Positions 1 through 11,995 of a stretch of DNA of 64,000 bases are shown here, piece by piece. The DNA comes from Mactra quadrangularis (taxonomy: Eukaryota > Mollusca > Bivalvia > Venerida > Mactridae): positions 39,545,267 through 39,609,266 of the forward strand of contig CM046308.1 in assembly GCA_025267735.1 (NCBI GenBank), in the 5' to 3' direction. The notes under the pieces are model-generated. The model did not search any database. It had not been told where the DNA came from and saw nothing but the letters and a program-made list of their open reading frames with translations. Each line of letters starts with the position of its first letter. The first letter of the stretch is position 1. Both the position numbers and the translations under genes were made by a program.

Positions 1-582
1 TCTCGAGGGTTTCATGTAGAATTGATTTGTCCACATACATACAAATAATGCATTTATTGGAACCCAATGACGTCATATTAATATGAATTTCCATGTATCA
101 ATAATTCAATTTATTTCATTCAGTTTGGGCTCTGATTTCCACCATTTGATTAAAAATCTAATCAAAACTCTATTTTATTGCTGAATAAAGTATCAATTTG
201 AAGTTTATTTACGTTAATATAATTAAATATCTAATTATTTCATGCTTAATTAAAAATATTCAATTTATTACTCAATGCATACTAGGCATTTTCTCAAACT
301 GATTTGTATAGGGAAAAAACTCGTTTGTACATTTCACAAACACGTAAATAGTTTCAGGAACAAAACACTTATTTATCAACAATACAGTAAAGCAATTATT
401 TGTAAATTTTTTGAAGTGGAGTTCCATAAAAGTCGAAATAAAATGTGTATTAACTTTGTACTTAAAAGGTAATGCAATAATAATTGAATGACTGTGTTAG
501 AATAAGCCTCTATTGTCCTGAACTGAAAAAATATTACCATAAATGAAATAATGTGTGAAGCCTAGATGTAATAAAAAATATA

Positions 583-1301
583 CACTGCCCTCCAAAAGTT
601 CCTTCACACATTCACAATTTACACTGTACTAAATGAAGTTTCAGAAAGTTGAGAAAGCAGTTCATAGTTAAATGAGCTCAAATTTGCTTTTTTTAAATCA
701 GAACATTTAAATGGATATACGAGCAAAATCTTTAAAAAAATGTCTCAAACTTGATACTGGTTCATTGTGATACATGGAACATAGTTTGGAAGGCTGATAG
801 ATAACTTGTGCTATTCAAAAAATGAAATGTTCCAATAGAAATTGTGTTTCCATCGCATGAAAATGAAAAAAAATAGAGGATTTTTGTGGGTTTTTTTGTG
901 TAAGATCGATTTTTATTTCACGAGTGAGCTAAGGATGCAATATATTCACGAGTGGCATAGCCACGAGTGAAAATATAATATCATTAGCTCACGAGTGAAA
1001 TAAATAGATCTTACACTGAAATAAACAAATTTTCTGTTTATTGTATTCTTCAATCTGGCTTTTATAAGTTTAAGTATGATATGTCATCAGAACGGCGCAT
1101 CCAAACAGTGAAAAATGACAAAATAATTTCAATTGTTTCAAAACAGTGGAATATCGATTTTTATTTCGCCGATAGATCCCAGTATTCGACAGGGAAGCAT
1201 ATATTAATTAATGATATAATTTGTCTTAATGCTTAAACATGGAATTTGTTGCTATGCTATTGGTTGTAGATCTACTGTGAAGAAACTTTTGGAGGGCAGT
1301 G
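583..1301. mobile_element. Tc1/mariner-type MITE (719 bp)
   Basis: Inverted ends CACTGCCCTCCAAAAGTT and its complement are bounded by TA (581-582 and 1302-1303). There is no transposase. The interior (about 900-1160) includes a foldback built from CTCACGAGTGAAATAAA and its complement. This interior is homologous to the MITE at 33775-35065 in reverse orientation, which here lacks the later insertions. Confidence 0.85.
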
Positions 1302-2326
1302 TATACAATTCACGGAGACTTGATTAAATATTTCTTTGTTATGAAGCGATATAACAATAAATCTGTTTAACGCAATTGTATTATTTTAATTGCTAGTCAT
1401 GAAAACCTAATGAATATTAATGAATAATTAAACGGGAGTCGTCAAAGCGTTTTACGACTTAGAATACGAGCGTTTAAACCTTAATACAAAACATATATGA
1501 TTTTTTCAAACAAATGTTTAAGGGGAAAAAATTATAATCAAATTTTGAAATTGTTTATTGTGTTTCAAATTGGCCACAAAAATGACAAATAAATCAGCGT
1601 ATTATGATATTTCATATTTTCGTAGCAAATGGTATATTAAAATTGAATTAAATTTTTAACTACTATCTATAAAAGGACACTTCACAAAGAGAAGCAATTC
1701 GAAATAAATAACATTTCAATATACATTTTAAATTTATATTATAACTTTGTAATGCATAAATTATAAAATCTTATTTCCCAAACTAACCACACCTGGGGTG
1801 CTGTATCATATTTTATATATTATATTTATAATATATAATAATTATTAAATGCATTCGGTGTACAGTTCCATCCAAAAGAGCAAGGGCATGGACCTGTTTT
1901 AATGAAAAACTGATACACAGGCCATTAGGCCATGCTATATCGGAATTTTGTTAAGCGTCCGCGTGCGCGTTGGTTTTAGAGTCCTCAATCCAAAAAAAAA
2001 TATTAGTGAACTTTCCTAAAATAATTCTGTTGTTCTGAGATTTGATAACTGATTTTTCTCTGGAAACACTGATAGTTCCTTGTTTCTGTGTATTTGATTA
2101 ATGAAAATGTACATGTGTATGTTATATATACATTTTTTAAGAATTAATTTAATATCAGATTAATGTCATAAACATTCATGTACTATCAAGTAATTATTTG
2201 TGTGAATACTAGCTAGAATCAACGTGTGTTTTCGTTTTCGGTTTGTATGTTTTTGTGAATAGGTACCTAGGTTTGTCAAACTTGAGTTGACGTTTTACAA
2301 AATTCCAATTTGGCATGGCCTTATCC

Positions 2327-2417
2327 CAATCTGATTAAAACCCGATCTAAAATTTTCCGCTCGCATACTCGCTAATTGTACGACAACGCTCTACAGGATA
2401 TCTGTTTACGGAGATTG
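2327..2417 (-). mobile_element. Family C element, internally deleted (91 bp)
   Basis: It carries both ends of family C (CAATCTGATTAAAACCC and TTTACGGAGATTG) joined after a deletion of about 300 bp at CTAATT/GTACGAC. The flanks are GGCCTTATCC (2317-2326) and GGCTTTATCC (2418-2427), a 10-bp duplication with one change. It moved either as a deleted element or was deleted later. Confidence 0.85.
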
Positions 2418-3029
2418 GGCTTTATCCATGACAAAGGACACAACTGGGAATCTAACAAGTTCAAAATTCAGCATTATTAGTTTATCAACATATGGTTCAA
2501 ACTAGTTTACATTACATAAATAAGCTTTAATTACAGTTTAATAATTAATTTAAATTAGCGGTATACTTGATTAGATTTTCTCAAAATCTCATTGCTTCAA
2601 GAACTTTTGGGGAGAACTGTATTATCCTAACACTATAGTCCTATTTTTCTGCTCATATTAAAGTCGTATCAAATATACATATGTATGTAGTTTTTTTCGA
2701 CTGTTCAGCGTATACCGTTTTATTCACAAAAATAATTATTATTATTTCGAGGTGTAAAGTTTCTTATTCTAAAGTTATAACGTATGGTTTCGTACTACGG
2801 GGTATTAGCACCGGAGGACGGTTTTAATGCTTAACTTTGATTCAGGGTGTGTATAAAGTTCAAACAACACCGTTTCAGAACTGTGAATTTCAACTTAACT
2901 AACACAGTTTGTAAATTCTAATACGATATCGTTTTATGTACATCAACATGGTTTTCAAACATTTAAATATCCGTCATTTACTCGTCATTCAGACGAACGA
3001 CAATAATCTCAGAAGAAAATAAGCATTTT

Positions 3030-3272
3030 ACGTGTGATAATGTCCTTGGTTCGAATCCCACCCGGTGATGTTTTACCCTTCTATGAAAATTTGACAATAA
3101 TGTCAATTTCCCTCCATAAATAAGGTATATGAAGAAGTTTCCGGTCTCGTGGAAGGGTAGGCGAGTACTGGTTATAGACAAGGGTCCAGGACAGCTAGGT
3201 TAGGTGCGCTGGACGCCGTTATATGACCTATACAATGTATTGCAACGGCGTTAAACCCAATAAAAAAAGAAG
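3030..3272 (+). mobile_element. tRNA-headed SINE, family B-type
   Basis: A B-box-like GGTTCGAATCC is followed by the body AAATTTGACAATAATGTCAA, GTGGAAGGGTAGG and GGTTATAGACAAGGGTCCAG, and by the tail ACGGCGTTAAACCCAA with an A-rich end. The first part of the head is degraded. Confidence 0.85.
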
Positions 3273-4052
3273 GAAAAAGATAAACGCCTTGCACTTATCA
3301 TGAAACATGGATCCAAATAACCTCGAGGTAGCGTACGACCAATTTTCATCGTAAATCTGTCTATATTACATAACTACATTATCGTAAGGTTTATGAAAAC
3401 ATGACTTCCAAATTACTGAAGATCGAACTCAATAAGATGAAAAGCAAACACATTGTCAAACAAAGTCTTTTAGTTGTAGTATTTGAGCAGCATTGACTAG
3501 TTTTTGCGCTGCAACATGACCCCTTTCCCAAAAGATAAATGACGCCATTTTTTTCTTCAGTCATTGTTTATGCAATTGAATCATTTTCAAATTAAACAAC
3601 TACATTTTTTAGTTTAGTAGCCTGTTAATCTTCATAATGACATCACTGCAACTTTGTCACGTAATTGTAGTCCATTTGAAAGAATGGCGTCACAATGATG
3701 ACGTCATTTTCCATATTATGTCATTATATGAGAACAATTTAAAAGTTATATGAGAATATGACGTCATTTTTATATAAATCATTTTATATGAGATAATATT
3801 ATTGTCAAAAATATAAAAGCAAATTTGTATCTATTTGGCTGCAATCTGCCAGCGAAGATGAAAAAGACCCGTTTCATATCGTAAAAAGGCATAGAATTCT
3901 TGAAAACATAATTATATACAGCGTATTTGTATAGCACTCTTTCGTATTGAATATATGTTCAAAAGCGCTTCACAATCATATGATAATTCGCATTACCTTG
4001 AAGTGCAATATTAGAAATGATCCGCAATTGCCAAAATGTCTGGAATTATTAA

Positions 4053-4196
4053 AGGACAATAGACACGTTCAAGGTCGGTGTTTTAGTTTTTATCACAAAC
4101 TCATCAAATAGCTGAATTATATTTAAAGGACGGTTTGCACGTTCAAGGTCAGGATGCAAGCCTTTATCACAAAACCACCAGGTTACCGTTTATATG
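4053..4196. repeat. Two tandem copies of a unit of about 72 bp
   Basis: AAAGGACAATAGACACGTTCA at 4053 and AAAGGACGGTTTGCACGTTCA at 4126 begin two copies, each with AAGGTC and TTTATCACAAA further on. Confidence 0.65.
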
Positions 4197-5099
4197 ACAT
4201 TTTTTTACTATATGCATAAAAACGTAAAACAGTAGGAATGCATTGCCATAGCAACTAGTTCAGGTGCAATTTTTAATTCAAAAATAAATTAAAGATAAAA
4301 TGAATATATAATCAAAAATGTTTAAATGCGGAACTAGCATACATGAAATACGTTGATTTTTATTAAAGGCATTGCTTCGCCTGTCTCGCGAGAGTTGATG
4401 TAATGTCAAATTCCAAGAGCATTCTAAGAGCATTCCAAGAACACGAGTACTTTGCAGTTTCAGTTATTAACTCGCATTTCGAACAGGAAATTGGGGGAGT
4501 AATCCCATGAAGTAGTTTTAATTAAGAAGGCCAAGACTGGAATATTTTTTAAAACTTATTTAGTTTTTTGTGTACATCCGAATCACATAGGCGGATCTAG
4601 TCCGCAACCCCTCTGGAATTTCCAAAATGTAACTGTCATTTAGTGTATTTCTTGACTGTAAGTCATTTTTAAGTAGTATGAGGCATTTTTGTCGGTGCGT
4701 AACATAGATTTAATGGGTATGTAGTTTTTATCGTTAAAATGTTACATTATTCTGCAAAATGTGTATAATGTGGTTGTGGTTCGAAAGTTTGGACCCCCCT
4801 CTAGAAAAAGTTTGGACCCCCTAGAAAAAAAATCCTGGATTCCCACCCGTATCATATACTTAATAATGCCTCATTAAATCAATGTAAATTGAATCTAAGT
4901 TGTTGATTTTGAGTGAAAATGACTTGATCTAAAGCAACAACAAAACATGCACAGAATCATTTAAAGCTGAACTAATTTCAAATGATAGAAACCATTTCGA
5001 ACATCACTACATCTAATGAACATGAATACAGCGGAAATGATTCTTCATCTGCACGTGAAAATCATTAAGTACGGGTATAGTCACTCATTGTTGCACATA

Positions 5100-5560
5100 A
5101 CGACAAGGTTAGAATCAACGTAAATCTCGTGCGCCACGTGTATAATTACCGCGTATTTATAATATCCAAGCATCGTCTTGCACGTAAATCCCATGGGACG
5201 CGTAGTTAATCGCCAGTGTGTTTGATTAAAGTTTCTGGAGTGCTGTTTTATCATTTAACCCTCGGGATGCGTGGATGTTATAAACTTTTTTGCTTTTGCA
5301 ATACCCCAGCGATTGCTTGCACGTGATTTTCGTGTGGCGCGTGCGCAATCGCAAGTGTGTTTTTACAATAAACTCTGCCTTAAATTGCACGTGAATTTCA
5401 TTGGACACGTGTATAATTAACAGAGTGTTTTTACAATACTCATCCTTAGATTGCACGTGAATTTCGTGGTACGCGTGTGTAATGTCAAATAAAGCTTAAA
5501 ATATCGCGCTGTCGCATTTAGCGGTAAACTCATGGCCACGTGCGTAATCGCCAGTGAATT
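5100..5560. repeat. Degenerate array rich in CACGTG/CACGCG motifs
   Basis: About six loosely similar units contain TTGCACGTGAATTTCGTGG or variants, then an ACGCGTGTGTAAT-like block and GAGTGTTTTTACAATA. Repeats of TGCACGTGAA near 5320, 5388 and 5453 give several E-box-like sites. Units are about 65-75 bp but unevenly spaced. Confidence 0.75.
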
Positions 5561-5620
5561 TTATCATCGCACAGTAGCGTGTTCAATTACATAAACGTTA
5601 CAGAACGTTACATAACGATA

Positions 5621-5847
5621 CATTCGGAACTCCTCGGCCATTCGCTGCGAATAACCTAATCTATATAATACACAAATATGAGATCGTTAAGGCAATGAGT
5701 GATGTTTCAAAATTTACGGACTAAAAATGAAACATCACTCAATGCCTAAACGATCATATATTTGTTGACTTTAACACCGGTAGTTTCAAAATAGCGTCTA
5801 AATATGTCCGAGATTATTCGCAGCGAATGGCCAAGGAGTTCCGAATG
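5621..5847. mobile_element. Family B foldback element with nested hairpin
   Basis: It begins CATTCGGAACTCCTCGGCC and ends in its complement, with GCGAATAA/TTATTCGC also paired. The pairing extends outward through AACGATA/TATCGTT and AACGTTAC-type repeats (about 5596-5880). A second inverted repeat lies inside (GATCGTTAAGGCAATGAG near 5682 with CTCAATGCCTAAACGATC near 5738). No direct duplication is seen because the pairing continues into the flanks. Confidence 0.7.
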
Positions 5848-5880
5848 TATCGTTACGGAACGTTTTGTAACGTTCGCGGT

Positions 5881-8800
5881 AACTGAACGCAGGGCTGTAG
5901 TAGTACCTTTAAACCTCAAACTACAATATCTTTACTATTATGTTTTATCCAGGTGCTTGAAGACGAATATCATTTTACTGACGTAATACACAATATAATT
6001 GTTTCAAAATGCGGAAGACATTTTATCACACAAATATATAGAAATCTTAATAACTAGATAAAACATGTTACACGCGGTGTTTAAATGCTTAACTATTAAC
6101 AATTCTATCTTTATTTAAGTGTCAAAGACTTGTGGTTAAAAAGTAGGGGGCCTCTAATAAAATTTACAAATTATATCAGAATAGTGCTAAATGTTTACTA
6201 TTAAAATGGTACCCGGTTTTATTGTATGGTACCCGGTTTTTATTGTAAACCCTATTACTTTCCTTAGTTACCGAGAAATTGAATTCGATCATTGCACCGT
6301 TCTCGCATAAAATTACGAAGTGATACGTACTTGAAAGTTTGATCGCGATGCGGTGATATCAGTTTCTGTTCGTGCGTTTCCGTTAATCTTCGTGAAAGAT
6401 CGGCTTTATCCGTTTATCTTCGTGAAATTTTGGTAATTTCCGTAAGGTAGTGAGATCAATTTGTATACAAACAAACCAAATGGATGTTTAAGTCATGTAT
6501 CTTTATTAATACTCGTAAAAATAAAAGAAACGGGATATACGGGAATATTCATTTATGTTTTTTCATTGTCTATTTCTTTGGTCCAATACATTTCACAGGT
6601 AGATATGTGCAATTGCAAACATTTAGAAACACGTGAATATAATAAATAGAACATAAAATCACAAGGATATTAGTCTCATTAGATGTTTTAAGACGTGGCT
6701 ACAGTAATGAATAGTACCAATAACACATTTCAATAAAAATATTCTAACATTCTTTTGATTGGTTAAATTTGTTTTTGAAGCTACGCCAACAAAGTACCTA
6801 TATGGGACTATGAATCGTTGTTACTATGCAATGCATGAATATATTCCAAGAGCTCATTCAGAAATCATTCAAGAACTATCGGAAAATCGCATGGCACAAT
6901 TCTATATGTAAATATATTATTTTACATCTGTAAATCTCCGACAGATAAAGATATTATCTTAGATTCAAAATGGAAATGAAAGTCGTCTGCTATTAGAAAT
7001 GTTTTAATATAAATATTGCTTTCCATAAAAAATGATATTATGTATATATAGACTTTATCTCGTCAATCATCGGTAATCTTCGACAGTTATCGTTCGGATA
7101 AAATCGGTTGTTTCCGTAAGTTGAAATAAGGTTGACAAATCTTGTATACATGTAGCTCTAGTTACACAGTAAAAGTAATACAATTTCTATATTACTTTGA
7201 CTCTACGTCTTGATCAATAGAACATTGACCTTTGACCTTGACATTCTCGGGATAAATGACCTTGAGATTGACCTTGATGACAAAACTACCAATTTTGGTC
7301 TAAAAACGTAACATGTTTATCTATAAACAAATACATCACAAAGAATACAGCAGATTGTTCTTTTTATTTTTTCATGTTTTGACATTCAGCCACAACAAGC
7401 AAGGGCATTATGCCACAGCATTGGATTGTCTAGACAAAGGTCAATGCGGTCAAGGTCACAGTTGAAATTCCAGATACATGTTTATATTTGCTGTGTGCTA
7501 ATTTAGATTTCGCACTGTTAATCAGTAATATACAAATATATATGTAGTTCAACCGGATAGGCGTAAAAATAAGATTCAAACTGAAAATGTCAGTGTTTCG
7601 ACACTACCTAACTTCCCCAAGTCGATAAAATAGCGTTGTTCTGTCCGCCTTCGAAAAATAACATCGTTAGAGTTATAGAAAAAACATTTTTTGTTTTGTT
7701 TATGTTCTTTAAGGCAGTACCCAATGTAAGTTATCTGTAAGCAGCAGTTTATCATTTCTTGTGACAGTTTTATAAAGATAACTATCTTAAAATACATCCA
7801 ACAGTATCATGCATCATGTGTAATTGTTCCACAATTGATTGTTATGTATATTTAACGGCAATATTGTCAATCATTTATCAATTAATGATTTTAGTTTATC
7901 TAATTACTGATTGTTATTCGCGTTGCTTGCACACTGCGTGTATTTATGAATGTGTACGTTGTGTTTTTTTTCTGAATTAATTTGCTGTTCTGTTCTGTTC
8001 TAATTTTAGAGATTGTAGACGTGTTCGATAACAACCGGTCAGTTAAGTAGTAGATGCCTTTATTTTCTCCTTATCTGAAGAGTCTTTGACTTGAAATTGC
8101 TACTCTTGTTGCACGCGTGCTTAGAAAGGGCTGCCTGTGCGCTCTTTATTACATGTCAGTTGAATGCAGGTTTGACTGCAAATCAAAAGGTCGCTGGATG
8201 GATACCCTATGTAATGTGAAGTCATGATATATTGATACTGTCATAGGTATATGATAAGTACTGTCTAAAATATTTGAAAAATATATCTAAATTTTTCTAG
8301 GGACCAATGTATCACATAAAAAATCTTACCATTATTTAACAATACGATATAGAAGGATTTACGATTACAATCAGTCGTTTGATAATACGGGCTCCATGAG
8401 TAGGGAGACTGACCGCCGTGAAATGACTTAAAACTTGCCAAAAAGGTGGCGTAAAGCATGATAAGCAAAACAATAAAGAGGCTGTAAAACCCCTTAAGTC
8501 CAGAAAATTGTCATGAACCAAGGACCTTATATAGGGTCCTTGCATAAAAATACAAAGGAATTGGCATTGTTTTTCTAATATATATAAACTGCACCATGCA
8601 TACACTTGTAGTTGATTTTTAACAAATGACAAACGCCAGCTTTTGCACAACATTCTTACAAAACATATCATATTGCTATGATAAAATTTGATAAAACCGT
8701 GCAAGGTTGCACCAAGCATAGGATTGCAAGTAACATGATAAGCCAAAGCGTTTGTCAAACATTGAAATGTGTTGGTTAAGAGTTTGTGGATATTTATATA

Positions 8801-9292
8801 CAACGACAATTGAATTGAAATTAATTACACTATAAATGATTAATACGGATATTAAATAGTCTTAAATTAATTTTGAAATAAATAATGAATTTAAATAAAT
8901 AAATTCATTACGTTTGGCTAAAAGTTTTATTTTTATTAAAAAAAAACATGATTATTCAGTTTCAAATGTATTTAATATTCGCCTGTACAGCCATTAGACA
9001 AACAATGCATGTTTATCGATTTGGTTTCGTGTGTTGACAATTATGATGAATATTAAATAAACTATGCGCGAGGATGCGGCGACACATTTCTATTACGTGA
9101 ATCAACTTCCGGTTCAAAAAGGGTTAGGAAAACTTATCAGGGAAAGCAACAGTAAAAATACTCAGACCTGCTACAAAGCCAAAAGGCAGAGAGGGGGATG
9201 GTTGTTGAATAAAAGTACGCCGAATAATAAATAATGTAGTAAAAGATAATAAATTATTTAAAAGAGAGTGTATTGATATATTACACCTAGGT
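5881..9292. other. Stretch without recognisable gene
   Basis: A 157-codon frame on the minus strand at 8336-8809 has no recognisable motif and is treated as chance. TGACCTTTGACCTTGAC at about 7227 resembles a DR1 nuclear-receptor half-site pair, but such runs are common in repeats. Short duplications include GGTACCCGGTTTTTATTG near 6208 and 6229. Confidence 0.5.
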
Positions 9293-9296
9293 TTAA

Positions 9297-9643
9297 AGGT
9301 ACTAGTTCACAGATTTGGTTAAATTTTCTGTAATTTCATAATATCATTCAGGGTCAGCAATTGTGTCAAAACATTAATTCTTAATATTCTAAGACAAACT
9401 GACCAATAGATTGCAAGAAACATACAATAAAACTCACAAAAAAATGCACTAAAAGTGTTTATACCGTTACATACGGGGTAGTTTTCTACTACACAAAACA
9501 TCATCATTTAAAGTTGCATGTCAATTTGCACTAAAATTGTCATTATCAGAACACTACTTTCCTGCTTCTAAAAATATTTCCACACAATTTTAATAGTTTA
9601 AGAAAAAGTTGATATTTAAGTTGCAATCTATGAATGAGAACCT
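9297..9643. mobile_element. TTAA-bounded MITE, family T1 (347 bp)
   Basis: Ends AGGTACTAGTTCACAGATT and its imperfect complement are bounded by TTAA on both sides (9293-9296 and 9644-9647). There is no coding sequence. Relatives lie at 27189-27553 and 38720-39062. TTAA targets fit piggyBac or Kolobok. Confidence 0.85.
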
Positions 9644-11092
9644 TTAAACATCTTAAACATTTCGACCGTCAATCCTTTATCTTAAAGTTGACTTGTCGTC
9701 TGCCGCGACTAAGATGACAACGATATTTTGTCGCAGTCGTATTTATTTTAGGGTGGTCTCTTATGACAATGAGAATTAGTATAGGTGATGCTTATCGCGT
9801 TAATTAATTTTCTGTCGCTTAGACCATAGAGAAATAAATTAGTCAGAAAAGTTGCATTCATATGTATTAAGTTTCATTTTGAGGTTTATGTTTCAAGTAA
9901 AAACCACATTTTATTTCTGAAAACAAATGTTTTGTCGTGTGTTTAATAGGCACTTTTGGAAACATGATTTTTCAAATGTTACAATTGTAAACAACAGCAA
10001 GTTGTTGAAAATTGCTTCATTTGTAAACAAAACAAGTGTAATTTCTTGAAATTTAATAGTGAATAAAATGAAATACAAAGGTTAAAATTAAAATTAACAT
10101 TTAAGTCCTTATTTATCAAAGGGGTTTAAAACAATGACCGATTTTTTTCAATGTTTTTAAAACTGTTAGTACAATGTTTACGTGTATTCTATGTTGAAAT
10201 GGATACATTGCATTATTCAAAACTACATAAAAGTTAATTAAGATTAGACAATGGCCGGAGTTACCAAATCAATGGACGGGAATTTTGTTTTAATTAAAGT
10301 TATAACTTCTCGAATATTGAAACAAACATCATGGATGAAACGTCAATAAGATTACATTTATTTATTTTCCTATTTGTACAACTTGATGTGAGATATCTTC
10401 AATTTCGATGAAGAATTTTTACGTTCGTTGGCCAAGAAACTATCAAGAAGTTGTTTTCTCAATATATCACGTATTTTAAGATTGCGATCATTACAAGGAA
10501 TATTTTGATATTTAAACCATTGTTTTCGTCGTCTGGCATGTTTATATGAAAATTGCTCAACATTCATCTATAGTGTGTCGACGATCATTAGTCACATATT
10601 GGTATGTAAAGGCATGGCCAATATAATGAATTTACATATACATGTAGGCAACTAGTACAAATATTATACTCTTTCATAAATTTAAATGTTTAGGAAGGAT
10701 AGTGACACCGTCCATTTTAAATTTTTATGGCCACGCCCCTCAAGATACCCAAATGAGACTTCAGAGTCTCGTCGATTTGTATTGTCATACAGTATAGACT
10801 GTACGTCACGATTACTTGTTTCACAATTTTACTGTCCTGCAAATAATAGAGGATAAAAAACGATGTTTGAAACATGTACATCCATCTTATATACAGGTAC
10901 AATGTATGACGATAAGTATCTCTTCTAAATTCTCAAACTACTATAAGTTTGTCTATTAAGTAACATGTAAAAACTACAACTTTAATTAAATTGTATGACC
11001 CTATATATGAGATACAAATGGTTCCAGAAATATTTCGATTGTTTCAATAAAATTATAACGCTATAACTGATCAAATGTACACTAGTGTTAAG

Positions 11093-11158
11093 AACAGAAC
11101 AGAGCAGAACAGAACAAAAAATAAACAGAACAGAAAATAAGCGGAACAGAACAGAACA
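11093..11158. repeat. Short (CAGAA)n-related tract
   Basis: Imperfect AACAGAACAGAGC and AAACAGAACAG units, the same pentamer as at 23.2 kb. Confidence 0.8.
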
Positions 11159-11599
11159 ATACTTTTAGGAAACTAAGTATCTGTCCATCAGCATAAGTGA
11201 GAAAACTCCAAATTGGTTATATGAGGAATAAATAACAATGTCCTATTTAACCTCTATAGGACTCCAATATGTATAACCGTTCCAAATCAATACGAATCCT
11301 AAGTCAAGAAAACCACCAGAATTACATCAATCAAACGTCGACAACCCCCTCATGAAGTTGGTCGTCGTAAATTTGAAAAACAAAATGCACTTCGGAATTT
11401 AAATCATATTTGGTTTCAAATCTCAAAGTTTTATGAGCAATATACCCCTATGATAGTGTAACATTATGCTAGATCAACTTTGAAGAGAGTTGTTGACAAA
11501 AACCTTAAAAATAAAACACAAGGATGGGTTCAAAAAGCTGCTTAAAGATAATACTGTCAATAAAAACAGTTATTTTTTCCACTTCAACTAAAGTTTTTT

Positions 11600-11995
11600 A
11601 ATAGTGCAATATAAGTTATGAAATAAAGTTTATTGCAAATTAAATAAAATAAGTTTTTCTACTAGATGTAAAAATTTTTTTCTATATGAAATAAAGTTTT
11701 CTTTATGAAAAACAAAACTTGTTTATACATTGTATATGAAATATGAAATGTGTTTCCTACTTCTTGAAATAATTTTTACTTCAAATGAAATATGAACGTC
11801 TGAAATAAAATTTTCTACGAATAAAATATAACCGTTTGAAATGAAACATTCTACAGATGAAATAATGAAAGCCTTTCTATTAGGAATGAAGTTTCTCAAA
11901 ATGAAATAGAAACGTGTGAAATAACGTTTCTCCAAATGAAATAATGAGAAAGTTTTTCGACTTGAAATAAAGTTTTCTATAAATGAAATAAAGAA
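11600..11995. repeat. Degenerate short-period array (ATGAAATA motif)
   Basis: Motifs like ATGAAATAAAGTTTTCTA, ATGAAATATGAACGTCTG and GTGTGAAATAACGTTTCTCC recur about every 20-24 bases. Copies are strongly diverged. Confidence 0.7.

Larger units (their letters stand above)
1304..5095. other. AT-rich stretch without recognisable gene
   Basis: Apart from the family C element at 2327, the SINE at 3030 and the 72-bp duplication at 4053, I see no coding frame, RNA gene or element. Bases 1-582 are likewise featureless. Around 3650-3790 short direct repeats with GACGTCATTTT occur. At 4790-4830 a short AGTTTGGACCCCC block is duplicated. Confidence 0.6.

Noticed and set aside
7208..7290. DR1-like nuclear-receptor site TGACCTTTGACCT
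   Set aside because: TGACCTTGACC runs are common in repetitive DNA, and nothing nearby suggests a promoter.
8336..8809. 157-codon minus-strand frame
   Set aside because: It is the second-longest ATG frame that is not repeat-derived, but it shows no domain or motif I recognise and no exon signals; chance is likely in 64 kb.
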